DNA of 64,000 bases, from the NCBI GenBank assembly GCA_905221605.1, contig CAJNDS010002765.1, forward strand, positions 124,001 through 188,000. The letters run 5' to 3'. The notes beneath the pieces are model-generated. The model was not told the DNA's origin. It saw only the letters and a program-made list of their open reading frames with translations, and ran no database searches. A program made the translations under genes and the position numbers. Positions 13,460 to 25,716 of this stretch are shown piece by piece. Each line of letters opens with the position of its first letter. Position 1 is the first letter of the stretch. This stretch comes from Symbiodinium natans. Lineage: Eukaryota > Sar > Dinophyceae > Suessiales > Symbiodiniaceae.

Positions 13460-16400
13460 ATGGCCAGTTTGGCAGCCACTGCCTTTCAGCCTTCTACCTG
13501 GTCGTCATCTCCAAAGGCTTCCAAGGGTTCCACACCTTTTGATGACGTCCTCAAGGTGCAGTTGGAAGCCCTCCACCAGACCCTTCGGGAGCAACATGTC
13601 AACGAGACAGAACAGCTTCGGAACTCAGTGGTCTTGTTGCAGCGCCAGATCCAGCTGCTCTCGGGTGAGGGTGATGTCGAGTCAAAGGAGTCAAAGCCAT
13701 CTGTTGATGGACAAGATGCAGGTTCTGCAGAGAAAGGTGTAGATGACAGCACGCCGGTCGAGAAGTGGGCAGATTTTGTATCGAAGCTGCTCATGAGGGA
13801 TGCGCTCTTTGATCCAGATGATGAGCTTTGTCGACCGATGCTGTTGGGGCAGGATCTGCTGAAGATGCATCCCTCTTGGAACATTGCCTTTCAAGAGGCC
13901 TCCAGGATTGCAAGCCGAGGTCAGAACTTCCGCACCACGATCATGACAGCTGCATCCACTCTTCGCATGAATGATGCGTTGCGGGATGAGGATTCTCACC
14001 TACAGCGTCTCGTGGTAGGACCCAGGAGTATGTTCCAATTGTTCTGGTCCATTATAGGCAGCATCTTCATTATCTGGGACCTTGTGACTATCCCACTTGA
14101 GATGTTTGACGTTCCAAAGTTCATTGAGTTCCTGTCTGAAGTGGGCAAAGTCTCGCTGACTTACTGGGCTCTGGACATGCCAACGAATCTGATCTTTGGA
14201 AGGGAGATCAAGGGCAAGTTGGAGATGCGACCATCTGTCCTGTTGCGCCTGTATCTAAAGTCATGGTTTGCGCTGGATGTCGTGGTGATCTTCATCGATG
14301 TCATGCTCCTCGTGCTGGAGGGAATTCTGTCCGCAGGCTTTCGCTCTGCCCGTTTCTTGCGCACTTTGAGGTTGTTGCGCCTGTTGCGGCTGGTGCGAGT
14401 TGCGAAGTTGCAACAGGCTTTGTCGCTAGTTGCCAACCGCCTCTTGTCTGCCCACGCGTTTATGGTGATGAAGGTAGTGGCTGGCCTCGTAATGATACTT
14501 GCCATCAACCACCTGATTGCCTGCTGCTGGTATGGCATCGGGACGGTTGAGCTGGATGGAAAGAGTTGGATCGTCCAGGCAGAGATAGGGTCGGAGTTCA
14601 CCGAAGCATACGCGGCATCGATCCACTGGGTATGGACCTCAGCTGTTGATAATACCGATGAAAATGTAGAAATTGCATCTCCTTGGCCATGGCTGTTGAA
14701 CACTGCTTTTGGTTGATCCTTTTTAAGATTGCTGAAGCCTCCAGCCTACCCTGGCCTCAGGCACTGACGCAATTCACGCCAGCGACCAACAACATTGCAC
14801 CGGACAATGCTTTGGAGAGGTGCTGCTACAGCAAGTGACGAAATGTTAGTCGAGCAGCGAAGATGTGTCTGAAAGGAGTGAGTGATTGCGGTTGTTAAGC
14901 CTCAGGGTGATTCTCATTGCCTCAAGCGGCACTAGGAAGCGCCCCACCCAACAACAAGCGTCATTCGAGCGTGTGCCCTGAGTTTCCTCTGAGCGCTCTT
15001 GTGGGTTCGATGGAGCTTGGTGATGGGGCCGGACGGTTGGGTGCAGCGTTGGGCTAGCGGCTATCGGGAACCCCCAGCGCTCGTCGCCTGAGGATTGTAA
15101 CAAAGGCTTTACAAGCAGTCGCAACGCAGGAACGGGACGCTCCATGTGTAGGCGGACGGAACCGAGGATTATCAATCCTGATAAACCCAACAATGCCCGG
15201 GACAGCTCACGAACCCAAGAAACCCCATGTCGGTGCAAATCAATGCGTTTCGGCATATATCGACGCATTCCACCACCATCACCATCAGCACATCACAGCG
15301 AAAAGCGATGTAATTCGAGGGGCTTCAGCTTGCACAGAACCCTGAGACCCAAACCTAAACGACTCCAACCGACAAAGCCCAAACCCCACAGTAGAACCCT
15401 ACGCCCTTTAAAGGGGGTTGGGGCAGGAGAAATCTACTTCGCATGTCCTTTCGTTGAAAAGAGCTGTTTGAATGAACCAGCCGAGTGCTTCTGCAGTGCT
15501 TCCCGCAAATCTCGCAAGAGCCTGTTGAAGCCCCATGCTGTGTTCAGTTGTTCATTCACGGAGAGCTTTGGAGGAAGGCAACATAAAGGAGCGAAAGGCT
15601 CCTATGCACAGCATGCCAACACTACCCAGCGTCGGTGGGAGCACCCCTGCAGGTTCTTCTCCGTCTGGGTGATTCTCTTGGCCATGGGGGTGTTTTCTTC
15701 CTTCATCAGCTCGATAACCAGCACAGTGAGCAGTTTGCGAACTGCACGGGAAGAGCAATTCAAGCAACAGTCCAAGCTGCTGCGTTTTTTTAACGAGAGG
15801 AATCTCTCGATCGATCTGTATGGTCAAGTACAAGAATCCATTCGTAAGCAAGGGGTTTTTGAAGTGCGCCTGAAGGAGGCAGACGTGAACCTCATTCAAA
15901 ACATCCCAGAGAGGTTGAAGATGCAGTTGCATGATGAGATGTTTGCCTCACCCTTGTATTGCCTGGGTATGTGGCCGACCTGGAGCCAGACACGAGACCA
16001 GCCATTCTTTCGGAACTTGTGTCACCAAGGCATGACCGAAAACGTTGCAACCCCAACGCAGGATGCATTTATGTCCGCAACTTCCTGCACGTGCGCTTAC
16101 GTTCTGCAGTCTGGTTCTATGCGCTATCTTGCCAAGCAGAAGACGAATTCGCAAATCATGGACATGATACGCCAAAAGATTGATCCGAGCGCTGTGTTAT
16201 GCCTTCCGAGCTTGTGGGCAGACTGGCAGCACCGTGGGCGATTGACTGCAGAATACGGCACCTGCTACTACATAAAGATTGATGCCGAGAAGTTCTGCAG
16301 CATTGCCACCCAGTACGGTGGACCTCTTTGGCAGTATCTCCAAATCTTTGGCATCTTGCTCATTGGAGCTGTTGACAACCGAGACGAGCTAGGCATGTGG

Positions 16401-16580
16401 GTCTCCGACCTGGGTTTTGAAGAGAACGAGCTGGACCGGATTGTAATGCGTGCGCAGAGAATCGCTGCCATTATGAATGCACATGCAGATGGCGAGATTC
16501 TGGTTGCCTCATCTGCCTCGGAGCATTTGTTCCTGTCAGAAGGACGTAAGCCCAGCAACCTGAAGTCTGTTGAACTTTGA
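13460..16580 (+). CDS. Voltage-gated cation channel, CNG/EAG-like, with non-canonical pore
   Basis: Predicted 718-residue six-TM channel subunit. Exons are 13460-14629, 14761-14819 and 15653-16580; introns of 131 and 833 nt are both GT-AG with AG|G acceptors. The cytosolic N-terminus has an acidic/coiled stretch. S1 is at about residues 191-215 and S3 about 268-288. S4 is at about 294-318 and has arginines at regular spacing (RFLRTLRLLRLLRLVR), so it is a true voltage sensor. S5 is about 332-362. The pore segment spans the exon 1/2 junction and reads HW-ALTQFTPATN, where K+ channels have TxGYGD. S6 (VWVILLAMGVFSSFISS) begins exon 3, followed by a C-linker-like helix set and a degenerate cyclic-nucleotide-binding-like fold without a clear phosphate-binding cassette. 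The start ATG is in a good context (GCCATGG). Ion selectivity cannot be told from the sequence. Confidence 0.88.
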
Positions 16581-17800
16581 TCTTAGAAGTACGTCAAAAA
16601 CTTAGAATTCCGATAGATCGCCGAAGGCGACAAGGCCGAAATAGCTTTCGTAGAAATTCCGGAGATATCGCGGCATACTGCTCGACGGTAAGGCATCTTA
16701 AGCCACCTGTGAGCACTGTTTGGCACTGTTGGCTGAAGCTTGTCTACCACTTCTCTTGCGCCGCCAGTGATCTTTATGATCATTTAGGACGGGTCCATAA
16801 ACATCCCTTCCTGTTTCACGTGCATGCTAGGGTTCGGGATTAGGTCAATTGAACCTCCTCCCGTGCACAGGCGTGCTGCAATTTTTGCAGAAAGACAGAC
16901 GTGCTGGATGTTTTTGCAGAAAGTGCGCTTTGCAGAGTCGGCCTTTGGTGCCTTCGTGAACGATCTTGTGACAGTGACTGTTTTGACCCAGAACATCTCC
17001 AAAAAAACCTAACCATGCAACCCTGAGCCTGCTATTGCCTGAGGCGTTTGCTTAATGGCCTGACGACACTGAGCGCCGCTGCGCCGGGCATGTTGGGGCC
17101 ACCTTGGTGCGAGGATGTCTATGGCCTCGGCCGTTTTGAGCGGATGCTTGGCAACAGCAACACCGCACAACACCTCCTCTGTTGTCACTTGAGCACAAGA
17201 GTCCAGAGCAGCACTTCCAAGGAATGCCAGCCAAAGTGATGCTGGCATCGAGCTCACCACCCTCGATACGGGCCAGCGCGAGCAGCTTGGCAATCTTGGC
17301 AATCTTGGCAGGCCTCAGAGTCGCGGCAGAGCCGCCGCGCTTGACGGGGAGCGTTTGCAAACTCCTTCTGCAACAAGCTGCTCAGGATCTCAAGGCCGTT
17401 TGCGTACCCAGATCTCCCACTCCGCAGCGCGCGGAGAGATTCGCCCAAGGAGGAGCAAAATGGGTCTGACCAGTGGCGTGCGCTTGCAGCGTGGCAGTAT
17501 GACTCAGTATCGCAACATACTTCATGATGTACTTTAGTTGACCGGCATGCTGTCACTCTACAAAGTAGGGAACAATTGTAGACTGGCCCTGCGGTCCTGT
17601 AGGTGCTGAGAAATGTTTTCGCCATCTGCCTTCTCCTGCTGTAGGAATCTCAGCTCAGGGTGCTGAGAGTGTTTTAGTTTGAGTGACACCGTCTGCTTCG
17701 GCATCGCAGTGAGGCCATCCATCATTGCGCAGGACGCTGGCCGTGGCCTATGCATTCAGATCTTTGTGAGGAGATACAGTACATGTTTCTCCACTGAAGA
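16581..17800. other. No supported gene (about 1.2 kb)
   Basis: Short overlapping frames only, on both strands, with no recognised motif. A run of three-fold GGCAATCTT-type repetition near 17,285-17,310 is minor. Probably intergenic. Confidence 0.4.
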
Positions 17801-18247
17801 GTGCTTTGCAGTTTTTGTTGTCTGGCTGGGTTGCCCCGAGGTGACGGCAATGCCACCAACAGCACCCCAAATTGTGCTGGCCTCAAGGATTCAGTGTCAG
17901 CACGCATTCATTTTCACTTCGGAAGAACTGAACCAGCATGCGAACCATCCACCATGGGCGCGAGTTCAGAGAATGACATGAGCTTAGGTACAGACAACTT
18001 CACTGCCTGGAATGATACGAACTACACTGGGTTGCCACCTTGTCCGGAAGACGCCTGTCAGCCAAAGCTTCTGACTGACGACATGGCACATTTCTCTGAC
18101 CAATGTGCATGATTTGCTCACACTGTTGTTGAGGTCCCTGAGCCTCCGTGCTTCACGGACAACTGCTGGGGCACGGTGGCAAGAGAGGCGAGAAATTCAT
18201 GCATGGAGATCCTTGTCCACAACAGAGCAATGACATGCACAGACCAT
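17801..18247 (+). CDS. Possible exons of an unrecognised cysteine-rich protein
   Basis: An open stretch at 17801-18112 encodes a Cys-, Thr- and Asn-rich segment with possible N-glycosylation sites (NAT, NST, NFT, NYT) ending near PPCPEDACQPKLLTD. A second open stretch at 18134-18247 begins VPEPPCFTDNCWG after a GAG|G boundary and ends at a perfect GTGAGT donor. The two can be joined in frame if a short intron is removed. The composition suggests an extracellular or luminal disulfide-rich protein. I recognise no family. The exon structure is a guess from boundary motifs and open frames, and no start was found. Confidence 0.35.
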
Positions 18248-19374
18248 GTGAGTTACAAAGCTTTACACAACCTGCTGAGGGGAAATCTCTTACTCGTACA
18301 TTGCTATGGTGAGCCCGAACTTGGTAGGATGTGGGGGTCCTCGACTTTTGAGATCATTGCTATGCGGATGTCTGGTCTTGGACAGTCACTGGTCCTTGTT
18401 TGTCCTGCGATGCCTTGAGATCTCAGGTTAACAAACTGGGGTGCAGATGCAGGCCGCTGCCTCTTTTTCCAGGACTCTGCATCACAAGTGTGCCGAGCGC
18501 TTATTCGGTCCGAGGGTTGAGTGCTGACTCAAGTATCTCGCAATTGTGCACAAAGATTGCCCGAATGCGACATAGTGCCTGTTGTCCTGCACTGCACAGC
18601 TCGTATGGAGGGAGCCAAACCAAGGTAACGCTACATGCTTCTCGGCAGCAGTTGCACGAGCAGCATCGCACTTTGCGACTGAAAAGAGTTGACGAAATTC
18701 CGCACGTCTGCTAGTTCACGATTCCAGCCGAATTTGTGACATGCATGAGTATTTGACAGCATCATGTTCAAAGGTCAGGACTGTGCCCAGATAGCGTCTG
18801 CCATGCAGCCTGTCTGCATGACAGCGGCGGTCAAATGCTGTGCATGTCTTTAGTGTTGGCGACCTTTGGGATTTCTGCTGTAGCCTATGCGGGTACTCCC
18901 ATACTATTTGAGTAGAACCCAGCACGACCTCTTCCTCCAGAAGTGATGTTGGTTTCGCGGGGCATCGCTGAGTGGATTCGGTGAGCTGTGTCTTGAGAGA
19001 AGGAAGTGGGTTGAGGCCAGGGAACAGGGTACACCACTCCTCCTTGTCCCACAGAAAACAGAAGTGACGGCGACTCTTGTGGTTGGGGGCCTCGCTCCTG
19101 CCTCCCTTAGAACTACTTAGACCTGCGCTCGACGGATCGAGTCAAGACATGTTGTGACCTTGCTTCGAGGAAGTAGCACTTCTCCGCATGTGCTTGCAGG
19201 TATGATGAGTGCCTTTTCACGCTGCTTGCGGCCACAGTTCAGTATGACGATGCAATACCAACCTGCGAGGACCCACCAACTAGCACAGCACAGGCGTAGC
19301 GTGCCCACAGTGTGCGGCGCATGCAGATCATGCAGTAAGCTTTGTTCGTTCTGATAGCTCGCTGTCATTCCAGG
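18248..19374. other. Putative intronic or intergenic DNA
   Basis: No recognisable coding or structural feature. It separates cysteine-rich exon candidates on either side and may be intronic if they belong to one gene. Confidence 0.3.
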
Positions 19375-19618
19375 GCCTGGCGGAGGATTTCCAGAAGCTT
19401 CGGTGCCCTACAGCGCTGATTGAAACTACCTCCACTTGCTACGGTGCCGAGAACGATGAACCTCAGCTAGCACAGAAAGGTGTGCTTGAATGTGCAGCAG
19501 ATGCACTCAGCCTGTCCCTTGCTCCCGAGAGGGCCCTCGAATGCGCATGCGACCGGATGACCCAGGCTTGCCAGGCTGAGTGTGGCAATTGGCACAAGTG
19601 CGATTGCTGGAAGTTGAG
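19375..19618 (+). CDS. Possible cysteine-rich exon (same gene as 17.8-18.2 kb?)
   Basis: After a CCAG|G boundary the frame is open for about 80 codons and Cys-rich, with clusters RCPTALIETTSTCYG, LECAADA, LECACDRMTQACQAEC and HKCDCW. A GAG|GC donor-like site lies near 19,618, just before an in-frame TGA. It has no Met start, so it would be an internal exon. The cysteine spacing resembles that of the 17.8-18.2 kb candidates, but no named domain fits. Confidence 0.35.
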
Positions 19619-21961
19619 GCCCTGATTGCCCAAGCAGCTCTACTGGCTCTACTTGTGGGTTGCGAAGTCTTGTCTTGTTGACGGTCGCTTGTAGTAACTG
19701 TAGTAGTACGCCTTAATGAATACTTGCGAGTCGCCTGTCTTGCGTTCCAAAGAGTTGAGGGAGAGTGGAGAGGCCTGACTGAAAAAAGCAGACAAAGCAC
19801 CCCAAATAGTTGCATCAGACTCGCTCTTGAATCGGCCTTGGTTCTTCTTGATGGACGCTGCTTCGAGGGGCATTGCCGGTGAACCGGATCGGTGTGAGGG
19901 CGAGACGGAGCTGCTGCGCTGGGATGGTGTCCCGGACAACTGCACCTGGCTTGCATGAGCTTGAATTGGCAGATGTTTTCATGTGGCGTGCATTATCTTG
20001 CTTCGATTGTCGGTGGGTCCATGCTCGAGGCGATCGGATGCCACGGTCGAGGGCCGAGCTTTGGGTAAACAGCTGTGGACTCCAATGCGTTACCTGTCCA
20101 CGCGTCTTCGGGTGAGGTCGTGCTTCAACCACAGACCGGGCACATTGTGCGCAAAATACAGACACTGCCCGGCCAACCTCTGCATCATCCAGGCCAGTCC
20201 AGGTCTTGACTGCTTCAGGCACAACGTGCAGCAAGCAGAGGCAAGTTGCTGCCAGGACAAGCAGTGCCCACTGACGGATAGCTGCCAAGCTGTGGGAGTA
20301 TGTGCGCCAAGCACCCCGTCTTGTTCGGTGCGGAAGACAAGGTTACCAACTGAAGCTCCAAGCTGTCTCGAAGATGCATTCTTTGGCGTGACCATTGGAG
20401 CATGCATGAGGCGCATGTTCACATGAGGCGATGGCCAGTGTTATTACTCTACACTTCCAGATGGCAGTCCGTGTGATGATGGATTGTTCTACACGCACAC
20501 GGCTGTCTGCAGCTCGCTTCTGAAGTGCTGCCGAGAGCTCTTGGATTTCCCGGGCCAGCATATGTGCAGTGTGAAATGGAATCATCTCTAGGTCAACCCA
20601 TCCGCTGTCCAAGGCATCGGGGCCGTTTGCCAAGGCATCGAGGACAAGTGCATTCGCTTTAACGTGAGGTGCCTTTGCCGCAAGACACGCTGGTTTGCCC
20701 AAGCTATCCCAAGCTTGTGCGATTTTGTTCTTGAAGGTAGGGAATAGCATCCTCTCGTTGTGGCGCATGCGGCTATGACTCTTGCTCGAAAACGCGCTCT
20801 CGTTGCGGTCTAAGTCCCATGCAGCCCACGGCGCTCTCGCTCGAAGCCTGTCACGTCTCCGCTCCACTTTGCCCCACGTGCGTGCCGTGTGGTATTGCGG
20901 CACGCTGTGGCGCTCCCATGCGCTCCCGCCTTCAGATCCAGAATCCAGGCAGGCATCGCCAGGCCACCGAAGAAGGGTCACCTACCCGCCGCATTCCAGC
21001 GGTGTCCAGCAGTTTGCCGTGCTGTTTCAAGTTCCAACATGTCCACAAAAGTCGCCACTATCTTCGGCAGTTCCGCAGCACGCGACAGGGTCGCTCTGCC
21101 ATGTCGCTCTGCGACGAACAGTCCAGATTTGCAATCATGCTGTTCTCAGACAGTTATCCACAAGTGAGATCTACACCCAGCTGCCCCATTGGTCGTGGAG
21201 CCTGAGAAGGTGAAGCTTCATATTGTGTCACGACTACCTTCGCATGATATTGTAACCAATGTGGGCACCGTGAAGCATCACAATGCCCGCCGATATTTGA
21301 TCACTTGAGAGCAGCCAAGGTGTGAGACATTGAACTCTTGCCTGGTCCCGACAGACAAAGTCAGGGTCCGCGGCACAAGCTGATGTGCGTCTGCGTGTCT
21401 TGTGATGCCAAGCATATGATAAGAGCTGCTAACGTCTCGGGTAACGAACAAACAGTGTCGCGTTGTTGACGAGCATGCTCACCGCAGAACGCTTGCGATC
21501 CATCAACGGGGAGCTGCGTCTTTGAAGCCAAGCCAGACGGTACTGCCTGTAGCAGCCAGCCGCATCCTCAGAACTGCAATTGCGCACTCAGAAATGCCAG
21601 CAATGTACAACAGTAACATGTTGACAGAATTGTGGGAAGCCAAGACCGAATGGCCTCGTCGACGGCACCTGCGATGCGGGGCTCTGCCGACGGACTGCGA
21701 CGATCTTAGAACGCAACCTCCCTGCCCTTCTGCTTCCCTCCCCTCCTCAGCCCCTCTCCCCGCCCCCATCCCACACCCCGAAAGCAGTTTCAAAGCCGAG
21801 CACGTTTGACCTCCACAAGCAAGAGCCCAGTCGATACCAAGCCAACCCAGCCTTTGCTTGGTGTCACAATCGAGAGGTGGCTGAAGCATGGCTTTCATGA
21901 GTTGTCTGTTAGGGTGGCAACCTGTGTCACGTGAGTTGCATCAAGTTGCGCAAATCAGGCC
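19619..21961. other. No confidently supported gene
   Basis: Minus-strand frames at 19,815-20,288 and 20,343-20,981 are open for 157 and 212 codons. The first begins (from TTG) with a signal-peptide-like hydrophobic run, and the second has an Ala-rich, possibly helical middle. Neither has an ATG in a sensible place or a recognisable motif. The plus strand at 20,150-20,430 is Cys-rich. I could not decide the coding strand. Confidence 0.25.
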
Positions 21962-22232
21962 TTGAGCCTGCTTGTTACTTCCGAGGTGTTGAACAAATGC
22001 ATTGGAAAAGTCTGTGCTAGCAAGGACTTGCCATCAGTGACCAAGCATCAGTTGTGTGTCCCATGCCTTTTCGCGCACGAGAGGATTTCTGCAGCGGACA
22101 AGCAGCAACTTGACAGCAGTTGCCAGAATTGGCAGACCTTTTCTGTCAAGGTGCTCCAATCATCCTGGCATGTCCTGGTGCAGGCTTGTGATCCATGGAC
22201 GGGCGATTGCATCTTCACACCAGAGCCCGAGG
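21962..22232 (+). CDS. Possible cysteine-rich exon
   Basis: Open frame with regularly spaced cysteines (CIGKVCASKD, LCVPCLF, SSCQNW, VQACDPWTGDCIF) that ends at a GTAAGG donor after PEPEG. It could be a downstream exon of the cysteine-rich candidate gene starting near 17.8 kb. Length and composition are consistent with an extracellular domain, but there is no family match I can name. Confidence 0.3.
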
Positions 22233-25200
22233 GTAAGGTGCGCAGTGGCCATACCATTAGGGCAGTCGCTTCCTAGTTGCCGCGCAGTCGCTGCGCAATA
22301 TGGAAAGCTTCAAGAGGGTTTCTAGGGCACACGAGACACTTGTGCAGAACAGGCCTGCGACGACGGCAATCCCAACACCTACCGTCAGCGGTGTGTCGAG
22401 GGTCAGCTCTTCTGCTGAAAGTCTGGATCTGCACATGATCCACAAAACCTGAGGCTTTAGGATCTCGCACCGTCGAGCAGTACTCGACGCCCCATCCAAG
22501 ACACGAGAGAGCTCAGGTGCGTCGGAGACCTTGTCTCGGAGCCGTTGTATGCCTTCGAAGGGTGGACGACATGCGACGGTGCTTTGAACAATTTGGGGTT
22601 GTTCTATTATGGTGCTCGTGCTCATGGTTCCAATGTGCAGCAGAAAACATGCACCACGTCATCCTTGAGTTCTATCTGGGGTCGAGATCCGCACGGGTTA
22701 GATCCCCGGAAGGCCATGACGCCTTAAGGTTTTGGGATGGTTTTGGGCTTTAGGTTGAAGATCCTCCAAAACCTCAGGAGCCACCACATCAGGACAAGGA
22801 GAGAGGCCAAAAGGCTTTTCTCGGGGAAGCTGTAGATGAGCGAGGTGAGGTGCTGCTGCTGTAGGTGCTGCTGCTGTAGGTGCTGCTGCTGTAGGTTTTT
22901 TGCTACAAGGTTCTTTCTGCTCCATGAGACATTTTGTCTGTGCACACAGGGCAAAATGTGCCCTCCACGGCCAAAATCATGGGAAGAGGCACGGGCGCAT
23001 GTGGCTAAAGCAATCGGACTGGGACCACGCCCCCAGCTCCAGAGGAGGCACTGGAAAGTCTTAAATGGTAGAAGACGCAGTCCTGGCTGAACAGGAGGGG
23101 TGCCAGAGACACGCGGCCAGTTGACTGAAGTCTCTTCGAATGGCACTGAGCTGTAACGTTGATGGTTCGTTCCTACAATTTATCGTATTCAGTACCAGCG
23201 GCAATGAAGTTAGCAGAACACGCGGAAGTTAGACGCTGGAAGCAACTCGCTGCAGTCTGCTGGCTCGTTCGCCAGGATTCCGCTTCAAGTTTGGAACTAT
23301 AGAAAAGGCGCCCGTTTATTTACTATTGTTCATTGTTGTTCAGTCCATTTTTGCGTGTCTTGGCTTGTCCTCATTTCTCCTTACAGGTCCATTTTCCCTG
23401 TCAGCCTAACCTGAAAGATCCTGAGGATCTGGACCATGCTGATCTCGACCCCGATAGAACTCAATGTCATCAGTTTCTATTAACATGTCATCCCCCGAAC
23501 TGTGCTTTGAAAGGAAAAGCCGGTATTGATTCCAGCGTTGGACGATATTTCGGCAATGTTCTCGCAGAAGCCGAATGCGAGGACCGGGAGTTTTGCTTCC
23601 TCGCACCCTCTTCCCCAATTTCAGACTCTCCAAGCCACGAATAGCCAGCAGGTAATAACAGGTAGATGCTGCGCTGCCGTTAACTGGAATCCGGCGCGTC
23701 TCCAGTCCACCGGTTCAGTATTTTGCCGTTGTCGATGTGAAGTTTGACATGTACTTTGGTGCGCTTTTCAGGTTATTTTGTGTTGTGGGCTGGGTTGCAT
23801 GCAGGAATAGTTCTGGGCGGTCCCTAGCCAAAGCAGAGAAGAACAAGCCTAGCCACCAAGACGCTTCTGCTGTACAGTCGCGCGTTCCGGGCACCATAGC
23901 CATTGAATCGGGGGCGCAGCTTGGAAGTTACTTTTGAACCGTACAACATCCTGAAACCTGGACCCTTCAACCCGGTGCCTCTCACTTGATATCGCGGATG
24001 TCGTGGCGGTTGCTAGCGTCTGACTGAGCACCATCGAGTGCCGTTAACTGGCCTCCGTCCCAATAAGCGACCACCACTAAGATCATTGCACAGAATGGTC
24101 AACGCCATGGAGTAGTCGTGTCGGAGAGATCATGAATGAAGGATATAGAGACATAGATCCGATGTCCGCAAAACGACAGTTGCACCATGCGCTGTCCGCA
24201 GGTGAATTAAGGTGAATTCCTTGTTTTTGAGACATGACGACACGTGAAGATCTTGAGCAAAACTCCCAGGAGCAATGCTCTCAAGACGTTCTCTGCCGAG
24301 CCTACTCGCTGCCTGGCTGCGACAGCTGAAGCCTGGTATGAGCAGCTTGTTTCTTTTGCTAGCTACATGTTTACACCCCGCCGCAGTGCCTCCTTCAAAC
24401 AGGTATGGTTACTACGTGTGCAGCTCGCTTGCAACAGCTGCAAGGGCTCTTGCTGATGCAGTGTGGGTCAAAAATTTGTCTTTGCCAACCCTTTGAGGTT
24501 ACATCTATGGAGGCCAAGTATCGACTTTGAGCGACTGCACATTCGATGTTGACCTCTGGTGCCATGTGACTGCCCAACCGTAAACATCCGACGACTGCCA
24601 TAAATCTTTGTGGAGGCCTTTGGTCCTTGGGCTCTGGAATGAGGGGGACGAACTAACGGGACTGTAATTTCCGAAGCGGCAAGGTTGCAAGGCTCGTCAG
24701 CAACAACGACACAGAACAGATGAACTACAACATGCTGGTGCCTCTAGGTTTTATGTGATGCGGTGATGCCTGTGATGCTTGCATTCGCCATTGGGAATCT
24801 TTCAAAATGTACTTACAAGGCCGACCAGACGGGGGCCCCTGCAGTTTGGATGGGCGGGGCCAAGGGGGAGTGGGAGGGGTCGGCGAAGCGAAAACTTTCG
24901 GAAGTTCTGAATTCAGAGGCGCATGTGGAAGCTAGCTGTCACCCCTAGACGGGTGTAGCACGAGAGCAGATATTCAACTTCGCAGAATACTGCCTTGCAA
25001 GCATTTGCGCGCGTGCTGCGCTGCCAACATGTGTGAACAGATGCTTTATTTTCCAGCCGTGAGGACAACGCACTGTCGATCCCAGCGAAGAGTTCTGGAA
25101 CAAGCCGCATGTCCTGACTTTCGAATGTGACGTAGGTGTCTCGACAGTGCATGGTCTGCTCAAAATCCTGCAGATTGGGCTTGGATGTCAATTCGAAGGT

Positions 25201-25320
25201 CTGCTCGTACCACATATGGACGCGACAGTCCAGTCCCACTGTTTAGGAAGATGACAGTACTGACTGCAAATGCGACAGAGGAGGGTCCAGGCGTACGCGT
25301 GTCGCAGTTGATGAAAGGGT
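22233..25320. repeat. Mostly non-coding; short GTGCTGCTGCTGTAG tandem repeat
   Basis: Positions 22,849-22,893 contain three head-to-tail copies of a 15-bp unit (GTGCTGCTGCTGTAG). Around 24,240-24,420 two frames look mildly protein-like, one of them ending at a GTATGG donor, but they contradict each other and I do not call a gene. The rest has no feature I can support. Confidence 0.5.
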
Positions 25321-25716
25321 GTGCAATCACCTGTTCGCGCCGAACATTATTTCCGAGGAAGTGGATGCGTCTGGAGCCCGCTGCAATGCCTGCAGTATCT
25401 CATGGCGTCTCCTGCTTCAGTAAGCAGGACTGCATTTGCAATCTGGAAGAAAGCCATGCTTCTCATGCGCTCCCTCGTTATCTCAGCATCTCTCGGATCT
25501 CTCAAAATGTTTTCATATGCATCCTTTCAGGACAGCGCCAGAGCCCGGCCATTTTTTGACGAGAAGGCTGCATGGTTCTTTATCACTGTTCTGATTGTGG
25601 CCGCATGCTCAGCACTGCTAGAACTCTTTGGGGGTGTCAGTTTAGTCGAGTTTGCTCTGGCGGTCGTGGAACGCACGGACTCAAGGTTGTTCTGCCGGCC
25701 TTGTGGGGCTTGGTGA
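25321..25716 (+). CDS. Possible membrane-protein exon, unrecognised
   Basis: A 131-codon open frame whose second half contains a strongly hydrophobic segment (WFFITVLIVAACSALLELFG, about residues 86-105), preceded by basic and aromatic residues as expected for a membrane anchor. The start codon is CTG/TTG-like rather than ATG, so it would be an internal or partial exon. There are no neighbours to support it and no family is recognised. Confidence 0.25.
   Translation: MQSPVRAEHYFRGSGCVWSPLQCLQYLMASPASVSRTAFAIWKKAMLLMRSLVISASLGSLKMFSYASFQDSARARPFFDEKAAWFFITVLIVAACSALLELFGGVSLVEFALAVVERTDSRLFCRPCGAW

Noticed and set aside
19815-20288. Minus-strand secreted protein with signal peptide
   Set aside because: The hydrophobic start is at TTG rather than ATG, the frame continues upstream, and the plus strand is equally open; evidence too weak to call.
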